From contig NZ_CP017634.1 of the NCBI RefSeq assembly GCF_002777255.1, positions 372,001-436,000 of the forward strand: 64,000 nt of DNA, written 5' to 3'. Shown here piece after piece: positions 8,611-17,122 of the stretch (position 1 is its first letter; the number at the start of each line of letters is the position of its first letter). This stretch comes from Candidatus Formimonas warabiya (GTDB taxonomy: Bacteria > Bacillota > Dehalobacteriia > Dehalobacteriales > Dehalobacteriaceae). The notes beneath the pieces are model-generated. The model saw only the letters and a program-made list of their open reading frames with translations. It was not told where the DNA came from and did not search any database. A program made the translations under genes and the position numbers.

Positions 8611-9324
8611 TTATCCTTGTAACCATTGGCTTTTTAAGGCGGTGATCAGGTGAGCCGTGCAGCCGGGTACCGCTTTTTCCATTTCTTCCAAAAGAACCTT
8701 CATGTCCTGGCGTTTCGTTTTTTTATCCAGGGAACAGGGGCTTGCCTGGACAGGGAGATTTTCTCTTTTGGACAAAGAAACGATGGTCTTTTCGCGTAGA
8801 TAAATCAGTGGTCGAATTACCGTGATGCCCGAATCCGGGTAAACAATCACAGGAGAGAAGCTGGACAATCTTCCGCCCAGCGTGCTGTTTAATAAAAGTG
8901 TTTCTACGGCATCATCGCCATGATGCCCCAGGGCCAGTTTATGGAACCCTTGTCTTTGCGCCCTTTTGACCAGTGCCCCGCGCCGAAGTTTGCTGCACAA
9001 GGCGCAGGGATTTTTTTCTTTCCGTGCTTGGAAAACAATTTGGGCAATTTCCGTCCGTTCTTCCCATAGCGGTATGTCCAGTTGCCGGCAAAATTCGAAC
9101 AAAGGACGGTTGTCCACCTCCCAGCCCGGATGGATGGTCAGGGCCGCCAGCTCAAATTTTAGATGGGAGTATTTTTGCAGCAAGGAAAGGATGAAGGTGA
9201 GACAAAGACTGTCTTTGCCGCCGGAGAGGCCCACAACTACTTTATCCTGGGGTTCAATCATGTGAAAGTCTTTAATGGCGTTCTTAACCTTTGTTAAAAA
9301 CCATTTATCATCATTTGGATTCAA
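8611..9324 (-). CDS. TtcA/TilS-type PP-loop ATPase (tRNA 2-thiocytidine biosynthesis-like)
   Basis: A 237-residue PP-loop enzyme of the TtcA family. It has SGGKDSLCL near residue 34 for ATP, the CALC pair near 110 and a third cysteine in SPCSLD near 195, the pattern of the [4Fe-4S] site of TtcA. LGHHGDDAVETLLLN is a diagnostic stretch. TtcA adenylates C32 of tRNA and transfers sulphur to give s2C32; whether this shorter clostridial protein has the same target is inferred. The TTG start has AAGGAGGT seven bases upstream. The frame runs slightly beyond the DUF896 start on the same strand, so the two genes are probably cotranscribed. Confidence 0.8.
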   Translation of the reverse strand: MNPNDDKWFLTKVKNAIKDFHMIEPQDKVVVGLSGGKDSLCLTFILSLLQKYSHLKFELAALTIHPGWEVDNRPLFEFCRQLDIPLWEERTEIAQIVFQARKEKNPCALCSKLRRGALVKRAQRQGFHKLALGHHGDDAVETLLLNSTLGGRLSSFSPVIVYPDSGITVIRPLIYLREKTIVSLSKRENLPVQASPCSLDKKTKRQDMKVLLEEMEKAVPGCTAHLITALKSQWLQG

Positions 9325-9517
9325 GTGGGACCTCCTTTATGGTTGAAAAGATCTGCCCGGCTTTCTTTTTATTTTAAGATAAAAACGGTGATCACACAAG
9401 AAAACCTTATCCGCAGGGGGCTGCTTTTCCTTCCTGCGGTTTTGAAAAAAATGGAAAGGATAACATGGGAGGAAGCTGAGCAGTCTAAAAGTAAGAATTT
9501 GTCGGGGGGAATGAAAG

Positions 9518-9754
9518 ATGGGCGATATTTACCTGGATTTTCGGCCGGAAGTGACAGAGTCTCATTTAGAAAGCCTGGAACGTACGCTGCCCGGAATCAA
9601 AGGGGATGACTATGTTATGGTTATTTTGGACAAGGAAGAGGCCCACGAGGCCAAAAATGTACGGAAGATTCTTCTGCAAAACGGTTTTGAAGTATCCTCA
9701 CAAGGGGCTTTAGGAACGGAGTTTGCCCTTACCGCAAAAAGACTGCTCCATTAA
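9518..9754 (+). CDS. Small protein of unknown function (78 aa)
   Basis: A 78-residue mixed alpha/beta protein that I do not recognise. It starts MGDIYLDFRPEVTESHLESL and ends in GALGTEFALTAKRLLH; it has no cysteine, membrane segment or nucleotide motif. The start is well supported by GGGGGGA seven bases upstream, and codon use resembles its neighbours. It lies between the divergent ttcA-like gene and the convergent asparaginase gene. The 190 bases upstream hold no other gene that I can support. Confidence 0.6.
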   Translation: MGDIYLDFRPEVTESHLESLERTLPGIKGDDYVMVILDKEEAHEAKNVRKILLQNGFEVSSQGALGTEFALTAKRLLH

Positions 9755-9776
9755 AAATCAGTTTGTTCAGTTTTTC

Positions 9777-10799
9777 CTAAGCCTGCCTTTGTCTCTGCAA
9801 TACAAACACGGGATTAATTGATCCCACCACGATATCCCGGTGATTGGTGATTTTCGGATGGTGCAGGTCGGCCAGGTTTGCGAGCTCTTCGGCGGAGAGA
9901 ATGTCTAATTGTTTGATCACTTCAATCACGGCGGGAGCGATGGGGCGATCGGCACCGTCTTCGATTTTCACGGCCACACCAAGCCCGAGCCGGGGTAATC
10001 CCAAACAGTATACGGCTTCCGCCCCTAATTTTGCCAGTATTTTTCCTTTTGCCGCTGTCATGATCCGGGCACATAATCGCCCGGTGCCTGAGGACATTTC
10101 CGGGTGTTTCATGATGGCCTGGGAAACGTAATTACAGGCAGCCTGACGGGTCGCGGACAACTTGTGAGGAGCGGTTAAACGGGCATAAGCGAAGGCCATG
10201 GCCCGGAGCGGTATCCCATACACCGGCGCACTGCATCCATCAATGCCCAGATGAATTTTTTCCTCAGGTATTCCGCTCATGCCGCTGATCGTTTTTAAAT
10301 TTAATTGCTGCACCGGGTGGCTCAGATTTAAATAGTCTTCTGTGGACCATTTATGAAATACACACAGGGCCAGGGTGGCCACATGCTTCCCGGAACAATT
10401 ATTATGCAGGGGAGTAAATTTCTTTTTTTCTTCTTCCATGTTTGCATCTGCCAGCATATTCCGGTGCAGGGGAATGTGGATCCCGCATTGGAGAGCTGTA
10501 ACCGGTAAGTCGATTTTGCCTAAAATGTTCTGGATCGTTCGGATATGAAATTCCTCTCCGGTATGAGATCCCGCCATAATGGCAACCTCCTGGGGACTGA
10601 AACCAAACTGTTTTAGTGCGCCTGATTCCACGAGAGAAAGAATTTGAATCGGTTTAGCCGCGGAACGAAAAAATGTGACGATATTCGGATCCCCGAAACC
10701 GGACACAACATTTCCTGCGGTATCAACGACCGCAACATGGCCCCGGTGACAGCTTTCCTGAATCGGGCCTCTTGTCACAGAGACCAAAATATTTTCCAT
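9777..10799 (-). CDS. Asparaginase II-family protein
   Basis: A 340-residue protein of the asparaginase II family (distinct from the bacterial type I/II and Ntn asparaginases). It carries the family blocks TRGPIQESCHRGHVAVVD, FRSAAKPIQ, MAGSHTGEEFH, HNNCSGKHVATL and GIDGCSAPVYGIPL. Known members hydrolyse L-asparagine or related amides; a serine/lysine-type active site (SxxK-like in SAAKP) fits. The length is typical. ATG 10799 follows AGGAGGGG. The gene is monocistronic and divergent from the ylxP-like gene, sharing a short promoter region of about 125 bp. Confidence 0.88.
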   Translation of the reverse strand: MENILVSVTRGPIQESCHRGHVAVVDTAGNVVSGFGDPNIVTFFRSAAKPIQILSLVESGALKQFGFSPQEVAIMAGSHTGEEFHIRTIQNILGKIDLPVTALQCGIHIPLHRNMLADANMEEEKKKFTPLHNNCSGKHVATLALCVFHKWSTEDYLNLSHPVQQLNLKTISGMSGIPEEKIHLGIDGCSAPVYGIPLRAMAFAYARLTAPHKLSATRQAACNYVSQAIMKHPEMSSGTGRLCARIMTAAKGKILAKLGAEAVYCLGLPRLGLGVAVKIEDGADRPIAPAVIEVIKQLDILSAEELANLADLHHPKITNHRDIVVGSINPVFVLQRQRQA

Positions 10800-10924
10800 G
10801 GGGACCCCTCCTAAAACAGACTCTTTTTCTCCGGCAAAGGTTTGGGCGCAGGATAAAGGAGAAAAAAAGATACCGTCGAATATGGTATTTCAAAACAGCA
10901 ATTATCCGCACAGAGGTGACTTTT

Positions 10925-11209
10925 ATGGTAGTAGGTACCTGTACATTTGAAATGCATCTCAATACTTCTCAATCCTTGAAGGATAAAAGACGCGTCCTGA
11001 AAAGCGTCATTGAACGGGTCAAAAACAAATTTAATGTTTCGATTGCCGAGGTAGACCGTCAGGACAATTGGCAAATCGCCGTGATCGGGATTGCGGTGGT
11101 GAGCAACAACTCCGTTCATGTCAACCAGGTCCTGAATAATGTGGCTCATTTTATTGAAGATGCCAGCGACGAAATTGAGGTGATCCATGTATTGATGGAA
11201 ATTATCTGA
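10925..11209 (+). CDS. DUF503 / YlxP-family protein
   Basis: A 94-residue protein matching YlxP (DUF503), usually encoded in the nusA-infB-rbfA operon and thought to be linked to ribosome or RNA metabolism. The signature is MHLNTSQSLKDKRRVLKSV with AEVDRQDNWQIAVIGIAVVS. Here it sits outside that operon. ATG 10925 follows AGAGGTGA by seven bases; the longer frame from 10772 runs over the divergent promoter and is rejected. It converges on the Ku gene with a 10-bp gap. Confidence 0.88.
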   Translation: MVVGTCTFEMHLNTSQSLKDKRRVLKSVIERVKNKFNVSIAEVDRQDNWQIAVIGIAVVSNNSVHVNQVLNNVAHFIEDASDEIEVIHVLMEII

Positions 11210-11219
11210 TTTTGACCTG

Positions 11220-12038
11220 CTATTTTGCCGCTTTCTTTTTTACTCTCGGTTTTTTCTCCAGGTTTTTTTCATTTTCCGTTGCTTTCAGGCTGGCTTTTAA
11301 GGCTTCCATGAGATCCACCACATTCCCGGGTTCCCGTACCTGGGGTGTTTCAATCTGTTCTCCGGCCACCTTGGCCTCAATCAGTTGCATTAAGGCTTCC
11401 CGGTAGTCGCTTTTATACTTGGCGGGATCGAACCGGGCGGATAAGTTATTAATCAATTGGGTTGCCATCTTAATTTCGTTTTCGTGTAAAGGGACCGGGG
11501 CATTTAGTTCCGGAAGTGCCTGCCCGGAGCGGATTTCGTCCGGATAGTACATGGTTTCCATCAAAACCGTGTTTTCATAAACGCGCAGGCACACCAGGTT
11601 TTCCGTGCTTCTGATCGTTACTTTGGCAATGGCGATCTTTCCGGTTTCTTTCATCGCTTCTTTAAGAAGCAGATAAGCCTTTTGTCCTCCTTCGGAAGGA
11701 GCAAGATAGTAGGGCTTCGAAAAATAAATGGGATCGATTTCCGAGAGATCAACAAAGTCGATGATATCGACGGTCTTTGTCGTTGCCGTAGGGAGGTTAT
11801 CCATATCTTCCTCATTTAAGATCACAAAGCGTCCCTTTTCATATTCATAGCCCCGGACGATTTCATCCTGGGATACTTCTCTGTTACAGACCGGGCAAAG
11901 TTTCTGATAATTGATGGGGGAATGACATTCTTTGTGCAGATAATTAAATTTAATGGTTTTACTCTCCGTGGCAGGAAATAATTTAACGGGAATATTCACC
12001 AGGCCAAAGCTGATGGCACCCTTCCAGATCGTGCGCAA
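11220..12038 (-). CDS. ku: Ku protein (non-homologous end joining)
   Basis: Bacterial Ku homodimer subunit, 272 residues, which binds DNA double-strand ends for NHEJ. It has the family opening RTIWKGAISFGLVNIPVKL, YLHKECHSPINYQKLCPVC, and the core with ETMYYPDEIR near 168. A lysine-rich C-terminal tail (EKKPRVKKKAAK) resembles the extended basic tails of Ku proteins that recruit ligase and contact DNA. The TTG start is supported by AGGAGTGATC upstream. No ligD or other ATP-dependent ligase is present within 64 kb. The gene is flanked by a terminator upstream and by ylxP on the opposite strand. Confidence 0.93.
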   Translation of the reverse strand: MRTIWKGAISFGLVNIPVKLFPATESKTIKFNYLHKECHSPINYQKLCPVCNREVSQDEIVRGYEYEKGRFVILNEEDMDNLPTATTKTVDIIDFVDLSEIDPIYFSKPYYLAPSEGGQKAYLLLKEAMKETGKIAIAKVTIRSTENLVCLRVYENTVLMETMYYPDEIRSGQALPELNAPVPLHENEIKMATQLINNLSARFDPAKYKSDYREALMQLIEAKVAGEQIETPQVREPGNVVDLMEALKASLKATENEKNLEKKPRVKKKAAK

Positions 12039-12113
12039 TTCGCGATCACTCCTGTAAGTAAAAGACTTAAGACTTTCATTTATTTTTCCTCAACCGGTTG
12101 AATTCATGCATAT

Positions 12114-12137
12114 AAAAAAGCCCTGGCGGGCTTTTTT
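12114..12137 (-). terminator. Terminator downstream of the CotS-like gene
   Basis: AAAAAAGCCC, loop TGGC, GGGCTTTTTT. It has T-tracts on both strands and separates the CotS-like gene from ku. The palindromic repeat at 12138 follows directly. Confidence 0.85.
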
Positions 12138-12172
12138 CGGGATCCGGGTACCGGTTAACCGGGAACCGGGTA
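12138..12172. repeat. Terminator-associated palindromic repeat, copy 1
   Basis: A chain of GGATCC, GGTACC, CCGGTTAACCGG and GGAACCGGG palindromes. The first 16 bases are identical in reverse complement to 37241-37256, and similar cores occur at 22583, 32950, 49813, 49900 and 54645. Confidence 0.6.
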
Positions 12173-12218
12173 AACCAATTAAATCTATATCACCTCACTT
12201 GCTGATACCCATAAAAAC

Positions 12219-13337
12219 TTATAAATTCTGAAAGTATAAAAAAGCACGATCATCATGTGCTTTTATGCACAGGTATTTCTCCGCGAACTTTTTTAGGAAC
12301 AAGTCCTGATCCTTTTGTTCGGAAACAATTTTCCTCAGTGCTTCATAGACCTTTTGGGAGGTGCGTTTTTTACCTTCTAAATAATGCAAATGTAAAGTTT
12401 GCCAGTATTTATAGGGAAAATAAAGAAGAATGTAAAGCAGGGTGAATTCTTTTTGATCCAGGGGAATGACGCTGGTATAACCATTGATGATATTTTCCGC
12501 GGCTTTCATTTTCCAATTTGACAGCCTCAGGCTTCGTCTGAGGAATTTGGATAGGTCGATGACACGGAAATCAAGAGTCAAATAATCAAGGTCAATAAGA
12601 TGGATCTCTTGGTTGATCCAAATCAGGTTATGGTAAGCAAAATCCTGGTGCAGCAAGGCCACGGTGTGACGGGCCTGCTCAACAAAATCAAGGTAGCGGA
12701 ACCTTTTTAAAAGGTGCAGGGACTCTTGGGCCTTGAGATAAAAAAGATGGTGATGTCTTTTGATCAGGTCTTCCAGCCTGCCCGGACGGGGATGGTGGGC
12801 GGCGGCGGTATAAAATTGAGTAAATTCGCTTACATGCTGGTGCAGGTCATGTTCCATCAGACCGCATCGACTAATCTGGTGAAAGGGAAGGGAAGATTGA
12901 AAACCTTGAGACGCTTGGTGGAATTGGGCCATCGTTACCGCAGCCTCATAAACTTGCCGTGGGTCGGACAGATCGCTTTCTTTTCCTTTGACCCATTTTG
13001 TCATCACATAATTTTGATTTCCTGCGGAGCAGAGAAAAGAGCCGTTTTTAAAAGGAACGTATTCTAAAACCTTATCAAACTTGTTTCCCCGTACATAGGA
13101 AATTCCTTCCGTAATAAAAGCGACGCGGACGGGACTCATCCTTGTCTTTTTCAGAGCGATTACACCTTGATCGGTATCCAGTTTTTGGGCCGATCTTACC
13201 TGATCTGTGCGGTAAATTTTGAAATCCAATTGGGAAGAAATCTCCCGCGGAATTTCATCCTGATGCGGTAATTCCTGAATATTTGCAGAGCGCTGGGACT
13301 TTAATTCCTTTTGCCAGGCTTGGAGCCACTGTTGCAA
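12219..13337 (-). CDS. CotS-like spore coat kinase (APH/CotS family)
   Basis: A 372-residue aminoglycoside-phosphotransferase-fold protein of the CotS/YsxE/YutH group found in spore coats. The catalytic loop reads LLHQDFAYHNLIW near residue 235 (HxDxxxxN) and the metal site LIDLDYL about 20 residues later. The nucleotide-binding part includes VIALKKT. In spore-formers such proteins assemble with CotSA/CotH; kinase activity on a coat component is inferred. The frame opens at 13373, but TTG 13335-13337 lies eight bases after GGAGGAGGT and is preferred. It is preceded on the same strand by the aconitase gene, so it could be expressed by read-through. Confidence 0.8.
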   Translation of the reverse strand: MQQWLQAWQKELKSQRSANIQELPHQDEIPREISSQLDFKIYRTDQVRSAQKLDTDQGVIALKKTRMSPVRVAFITEGISYVRGNKFDKVLEYVPFKNGSFLCSAGNQNYVMTKWVKGKESDLSDPRQVYEAAVTMAQFHQASQGFQSSLPFHQISRCGLMEHDLHQHVSEFTQFYTAAAHHPRPGRLEDLIKRHHHLFYLKAQESLHLLKRFRYLDFVEQARHTVALLHQDFAYHNLIWINQEIHLIDLDYLTLDFRVIDLSKFLRRSLRLSNWKMKAAENIINGYTSVIPLDQKEFTLLYILLYFPYKYWQTLHLHYLEGKKRTSQKVYEALRKIVSEQKDQDLFLKKFAEKYLCIKAHDDRAFLYFQNL

Positions 13338-13423
13338 GCTGATTACCTCCTCCTGTGCCATCTCTCTAAACACTATATGTGCAAGAAGGGGTAATCGTGA
13401 GCAAGAGAAAGTCCTACTTATTT

Positions 13424-15355
13424 CTAAAGCTCTGCCTGTATTTTGGTATAGTTTAACAATCCTCCGGCTCGAATAATCCCTATTTGACGGGAAGAAAGAT
13501 CGTGGGTCACTAAAAACTTTGTCTGCTTGGTCTGATTGTGTACCCAGAGTTTATTGGTTTGGGACAGCTGTGCCCGGAGGTTGGGAATCCCGATCAGGTC
13601 ATCCTGGTCGATCCGCCCATAGTCTTCCGGATTGTCAAAGGTTAAAGGAAGAATGCCAAAATTGATTAAGTTGGCCTTGTGTATACGGGCAAAGGACTTG
13701 GCGATAATGGCACAGACCCTTAAATACATGTGGGCAAGGGCGGCATGCTCCCGGCTGGAGCCTTGACCGTAGTTGAAGCCCCCCACGATCACACCTCCGC
13801 CTGCTTCTTTTGCCCGCAAGGCAAAGGTATCGTCGATGCGGGAGAAAACGAAACGGGAGAGGGCCGGGATATTGGATCTCAGGGGTAAAATATTTGCTCC
13901 CGCCGGCATAATGTCGTCGGTGGTGACATTGTCTCCTGTTTTTATCAAAGTCATTCCTTGGAGAGCGCCGGGCATTTCCTTTTTTAGGGGCAGGGGCTTG
14001 ATGTTTGGTCCCCGGATAATGTTCCCGGCCTGGTTTTCCGGGGAAGGAGGAATAATCATACTGTCATCTAGCAGAAATCTTGAAGGCATGGGCAGGGAAA
14101 TGCTTTCTCCCAGGGTGCGGGGGTCCGTCAGGACCCCGGTTAAGGCGCTTGCGGCTGCAGTCTCCGGGCTGGTTAGATAAACCTGGGCATCACAGGTACC
14201 GCTGCGGCCAAGAAAATTACGATTGTTGGTGCGCAGCGAGACGGCGCCGGAATTGGGCGCCTGCCCCATACCGATACAAAAGCCGCAGGTGCATTCCAGA
14301 ATGCGTGCTCCCGAGGAAATGAGATCTGCCAGTGCGCCGTTACGGGCCAGCATTTCCAATACTTGCTTGGATCCCGGGGCAATTCCGGCATGCACGGCAG
14401 GATGAATTTTCTTCCCTTTTAATATTGCTGCCACGGTCATCAAATCCTTATAGGAGGAATTGGTGCAGCTGCCGATGAGGACCTGATCCACCTTGATCGG
14501 TCCGATATCTGTTATTTTGGCGATATGATCCGGCATATGTGGTTTGGCTGCGAGCGGTTCTATTTTCTCCAGGTTAATTTCCAGGCGTCCATCATAGGAT
14601 GCGTTCTCGTCGGCTTCTAATTCCTGCCAGATTTCTCCTCTGCCCTGGGCATGAAGGAAATCCCGGGTTACAGCATCACTGGGGAAAATGGAAGTGGTAA
14701 TGCCTAGTTCCGCTCCCATGTTGGCTATGGTGGCCCTTTCCGGAACAGCCAAGGATTTTACTCCCGGTCCGCCGTATTCGATCATTTTCCCCAAGCCGCC
14801 TTTTACGGTCATGATGCGGAGAAGTTCTAAAATAACGTCTTTGGCGCTAACCCAGGGAGACAAGCGACCTGTTAAATGAACTTTAATTATTTGGGGCATC
14901 GTTAAGTAAAATGGTCCTCCCGCCATGGCCACCGCTACGTCCAGACCGCCTGCGCCAATGGCAATCATGCCCATGGCGCCTCCTGTGGGCGTATGGCTGT
15001 CTGCGCCCAAGAGGGTTTTTCCCGGGGCGCCGAAGCGTTCTAAATGAACCTGATGGCAGATGCCGTTACCCGGGCGGGAATAGTAGATGCCGTATTTAGC
15101 GGCAATGCTCTGTAAAAACCGGTGATCATCCATATTTTCAAATCCCGTTTGGAGGGTATTGTGATCCACATAACTGACGGAAAGTTCGGTTTTAACCCGG
15201 GGCATCTCCATGGCTTCAAATTGAAGATAAGCCATGGTGCCGGTAGCATCCTGGGTTAGCGTCTGGTCAATGCGAATGGCAATTTCTTCACCCGGTACAA
15301 TCTTTCCTTTCAGCAGATGGGTAGCTAAAATTTTTTCTACAATGTTCTGGCCCAT
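13424..15355 (-). CDS. acnA: Aconitate hydratase
   Basis: A [4Fe-4S] aconitase of 643 residues that isomerises citrate and isocitrate. It begins with the TLTQDATGTMAYLQFEAM block and has GADSHTPTGGAMGM. The cluster cysteines are in GSCTNSSYKD near residue 295 and CTCGFCIGMG near 355. The swivel domain has GGFNYGQGSSREHAAL near 528. The length and order match the compact aconitases of anaerobic Firmicutes and Deltaproteobacteria rather than the 900-residue AcnA. Such organisms use it in a partial TCA cycle for glutamate synthesis. ATG has GGAGGAAC upstream and a candidate promoter at 15389-15417. Confidence 0.92.
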   Translation of the reverse strand: MGQNIVEKILATHLLKGKIVPGEEIAIRIDQTLTQDATGTMAYLQFEAMEMPRVKTELSVSYVDHNTLQTGFENMDDHRFLQSIAAKYGIYYSRPGNGICHQVHLERFGAPGKTLLGADSHTPTGGAMGMIAIGAGGLDVAVAMAGGPFYLTMPQIIKVHLTGRLSPWVSAKDVILELLRIMTVKGGLGKMIEYGGPGVKSLAVPERATIANMGAELGITTSIFPSDAVTRDFLHAQGRGEIWQELEADENASYDGRLEINLEKIEPLAAKPHMPDHIAKITDIGPIKVDQVLIGSCTNSSYKDLMTVAAILKGKKIHPAVHAGIAPGSKQVLEMLARNGALADLISSGARILECTCGFCIGMGQAPNSGAVSLRTNNRNFLGRSGTCDAQVYLTSPETAAASALTGVLTDPRTLGESISLPMPSRFLLDDSMIIPPSPENQAGNIIRGPNIKPLPLKKEMPGALQGMTLIKTGDNVTTDDIMPAGANILPLRSNIPALSRFVFSRIDDTFALRAKEAGGGVIVGGFNYGQGSSREHAALAHMYLRVCAIIAKSFARIHKANLINFGILPLTFDNPEDYGRIDQDDLIGIPNLRAQLSQTNKLWVHNQTKQTKFLVTHDLSSRQIGIIRAGGLLNYTKIQAEL

Positions 15356-15388
15356 GATTCGTTCCTCCGTCTCCCTAATCTTTCAGAT

Positions 15389-15417
15389 AGATTATCAGAT
15401 AAAATAAACAGTGTCAA
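15389..15417 (-). promoter_or_regulatory. Candidate aconitase promoter
   Basis: On the minus strand TTGACA, 17-bp spacer, TAATCT, 34 bp before the start codon. The -35 is perfect and the -10 is weak. Confidence 0.5.
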
Positions 15418-15524
15418 CGGAACTGGGCCGGAATCAGGACAAGTATCTTGTATACTTTTTTTCTCCTGTTTTTACCTTGCGCATTTAAAAAACTATGGTA
15501 AAATAAGGTCGCGGGGTGATTACA

Positions 15525-16280
15525 GTGTCTATTTACCAAGGATTGGCCTTCATCTATGATCAGTTGATGGAAAGCGTTGACTATCAAGGATGGGCCCAAT
15601 ATATTAAAACATTGTCGAAAAGATATCATAAAGAAATCGGCAATGTGTTGGATGTTGCATGTGGGACCGGGAATACCAGCATACCTCTGGCCCAATTGGA
15701 CTGGCGCGTTACAGGAGTGGATATTTCCTTGCCCATGCTGCAGCAGGCCAGGCGGAAAGCCGCGGAAGCCAAGCTTGATATCATCTTTCTTCAGCAGGAT
15801 ATGCGAAACCTGGAGTTGACACGGGAATATGATTTGGTGACCTGTTTCCAGGACGGGCTAAATTATTTGCTTACCGGCCCGGATTTGGAAAAAGCTTTTC
15901 TCAGCATCTATCACATGATGAGTGCCCAGGGTTTGTTTATCTTTGATTTGAATCTGGTGGAAAAATACTCTTTAAGTGCGCAAGGTGACATCAGTTTCGT
16001 GGACACGGAAGATTTTTGTCTTGTTTATGAAACATCCTACCTGACCGGCCAAGAAGTTTGGGAAATAAAAGTAACCGGTTTTATCAGAGAAGATCAGAAA
16101 TATACAAAATTCCAGGAAATACATCAGGAAAAACAGCATCACTTGAAAGATGTGCAAGGCTTCCTGGAAACAACAGGATTTAAGGTGTTGGATGTTTTCG
16201 ATGCCTTTTCCCTGGCTCCTCCTTGCGCCCGGAGCAGAAGAATTTTTGTGGTGGCGCAAAAGGAAGAAGGAAGGGAATAA
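15525..16280 (+). CDS. Class I SAM-dependent methyltransferase
   Basis: A 251-residue methyltransferase with motif I VLDVACGTGNTSIPL near residue 42 and VTGVDISLPML as the acidic post-I motif. The region YDQLMESVDYQGWAQYI is typical of the YqeM/YxjB-like small-molecule or tRNA methyltransferases of Firmicutes. The substrate is unknown. The frame allows GTG 15516, but GTG 15525 has GGGGTGA six bases upstream and is preferred. It is two bases from the following trmL gene, indicating an operon. A possible promoter, TTGCGC-N16-TAAAAT (15477-15504), precedes it. Confidence 0.82.
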   Translation: MSIYQGLAFIYDQLMESVDYQGWAQYIKTLSKRYHKEIGNVLDVACGTGNTSIPLAQLDWRVTGVDISLPMLQQARRKAAEAKLDIIFLQQDMRNLELTREYDLVTCFQDGLNYLLTGPDLEKAFLSIYHMMSAQGLFIFDLNLVEKYSLSAQGDISFVDTEDFCLVYETSYLTGQEVWEIKVTGFIREDQKYTKFQEIHQEKQHHLKDVQGFLETTGFKVLDVFDAFSLAPPCARSRRIFVVAQKEEGRE

Positions 16281-16282
16281 GC

Positions 16283-16741
16283 GTGCATATTGTCTTGGTG
16301 GAACCGGAAATCCCGGCCAATACGGGTAATATTTCCCGTACCTGTGCGATTACCGGAACCTCTCTGCATCTGGTAAAACCCCTCGGGTTTTCTGTCGATG
16401 ATAAACACCTCAAGCGGGCCGGCCTGGATTATTGGAAATATCTAGATGTTCATTATCATGACAGCTTTCCAGAATTAAAAAATAAATTTCCCGGGCACAG
16501 ATTCTTCTTTGCTACCACAAAAGCAGAAAAAGTTTATTCTGAGATGCAATTCGGACCGGAAGATTTTTTAGTTTTTGGCAAAGAAACCGCCGGACTGCCC
16601 AAGGAATTATTGAAAGAAAACTGGGATCATTGCCTGCGTATCCCCATGGGGGTACAGTTGCGGTCGTTAAACCTGTCTAATTCTGTGGCCATCATTCTTT
16701 ATGAAGCATTGAGGCAACAGGGATTTCCTAACCTGACCTAG
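16283..16741 (+). CDS. trmL: tRNA (cytidine/uridine-34 2'-O)-methyltransferase, SPOUT class
   Basis: A minimal SPOUT methyltransferase of 152 residues that 2'-O-methylates the wobble base of tRNA-Leu. The trefoil-knot SAM site is visible as FGKETAGLPKELL and IPMGVQLRSLNLSNSVAIILYE; the N-terminus HIVLVEPEIPANTGNISRTC is diagnostic. GTG 16283 is chosen because it lies two bases after the preceding stop, AAGGAAGGG is just upstream and the protein then starts exactly at the family N-terminus. The 20-residue extension to 16223 lies inside the upstream gene. Confidence 0.93.
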   Translation: MHIVLVEPEIPANTGNISRTCAITGTSLHLVKPLGFSVDDKHLKRAGLDYWKYLDVHYHDSFPELKNKFPGHRFFFATTKAEKVYSEMQFGPEDFLVFGKETAGLPKELLKENWDHCLRIPMGVQLRSLNLSNSVAIILYEALRQQGFPNLT

Positions 16742-16807
16742 TTTTTATGTCTGCTTCCCCTGTCTGCCCGGTGATAAAAACAACTAAATATTGTATGCCG
16801 ATTCTAG

Positions 16808-16836
16808 TTGACAACCCAGTATCCCTGGGTTACAAT
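16808..16836 (+). promoter_or_regulatory. tRNA-Pro promoter
   Basis: TTGACA, 17 bp, TACAAT, ending ten bases before the tRNA. The whole spacer (16814-16830) is an inverted repeat, ACCCAG-tatcc-CTGGGT. Confidence 0.85.
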
Positions 16837-16846
16837 TGAATATGCT

Positions 16847-16923
16847 CGGGATGTGGCTCAGCTTGGTAGAGCGCTGCGTTCGGGACGCAGAGGTCGCAGG
16901 TTCAAATCCTGTCATCCCGACCA
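16847..16923 (+). tRNA. tRNA-Pro (anticodon CGG)
   Basis: Complete cloverleaf. The acceptor stem CGGGATG pairs with CATCCCG, followed by discriminator A and an encoded CCA. The anticodon loop TTCGGGA between CTGCG and CGCAG gives CGG with G37, the normal tRNA-Pro context. The T-arm has GGTTCAAATCC. It reads codon CCG. Confidence 0.97.
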
Positions 16924-17053
16924 CTTTAAAAATCAAGAGTTGCGGGCTTATGCCCCGGCCCAGAAGGACATAATGTGCACCCTGGGTAGTTTAACACGGG
17001 GCTCTGTCATAAGTTCACTGATAAAAAGCGATTCCCATCATTCAACAAAAAAA

Positions 17054-17097
17054 GATCCCGTATCACAGACTAAGTGGTGCGGGATTGCTGTTTTTTT
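17054..17097. terminator. Terminator between the tRNA and the STAS-kinase gene
   Basis: ATCCCG pairs with CGGGAT, extended by TATCAC/GTGGTG with wobbles, then TGCTGTTTTTTT. On the minus strand the arm is followed by TTTTTTTG, so it also ends the gene at 17123. Confidence 0.8.
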
Positions 17098-17122
17098 AGG
17101 CTATTTTCGGCGCGACCTGAAA

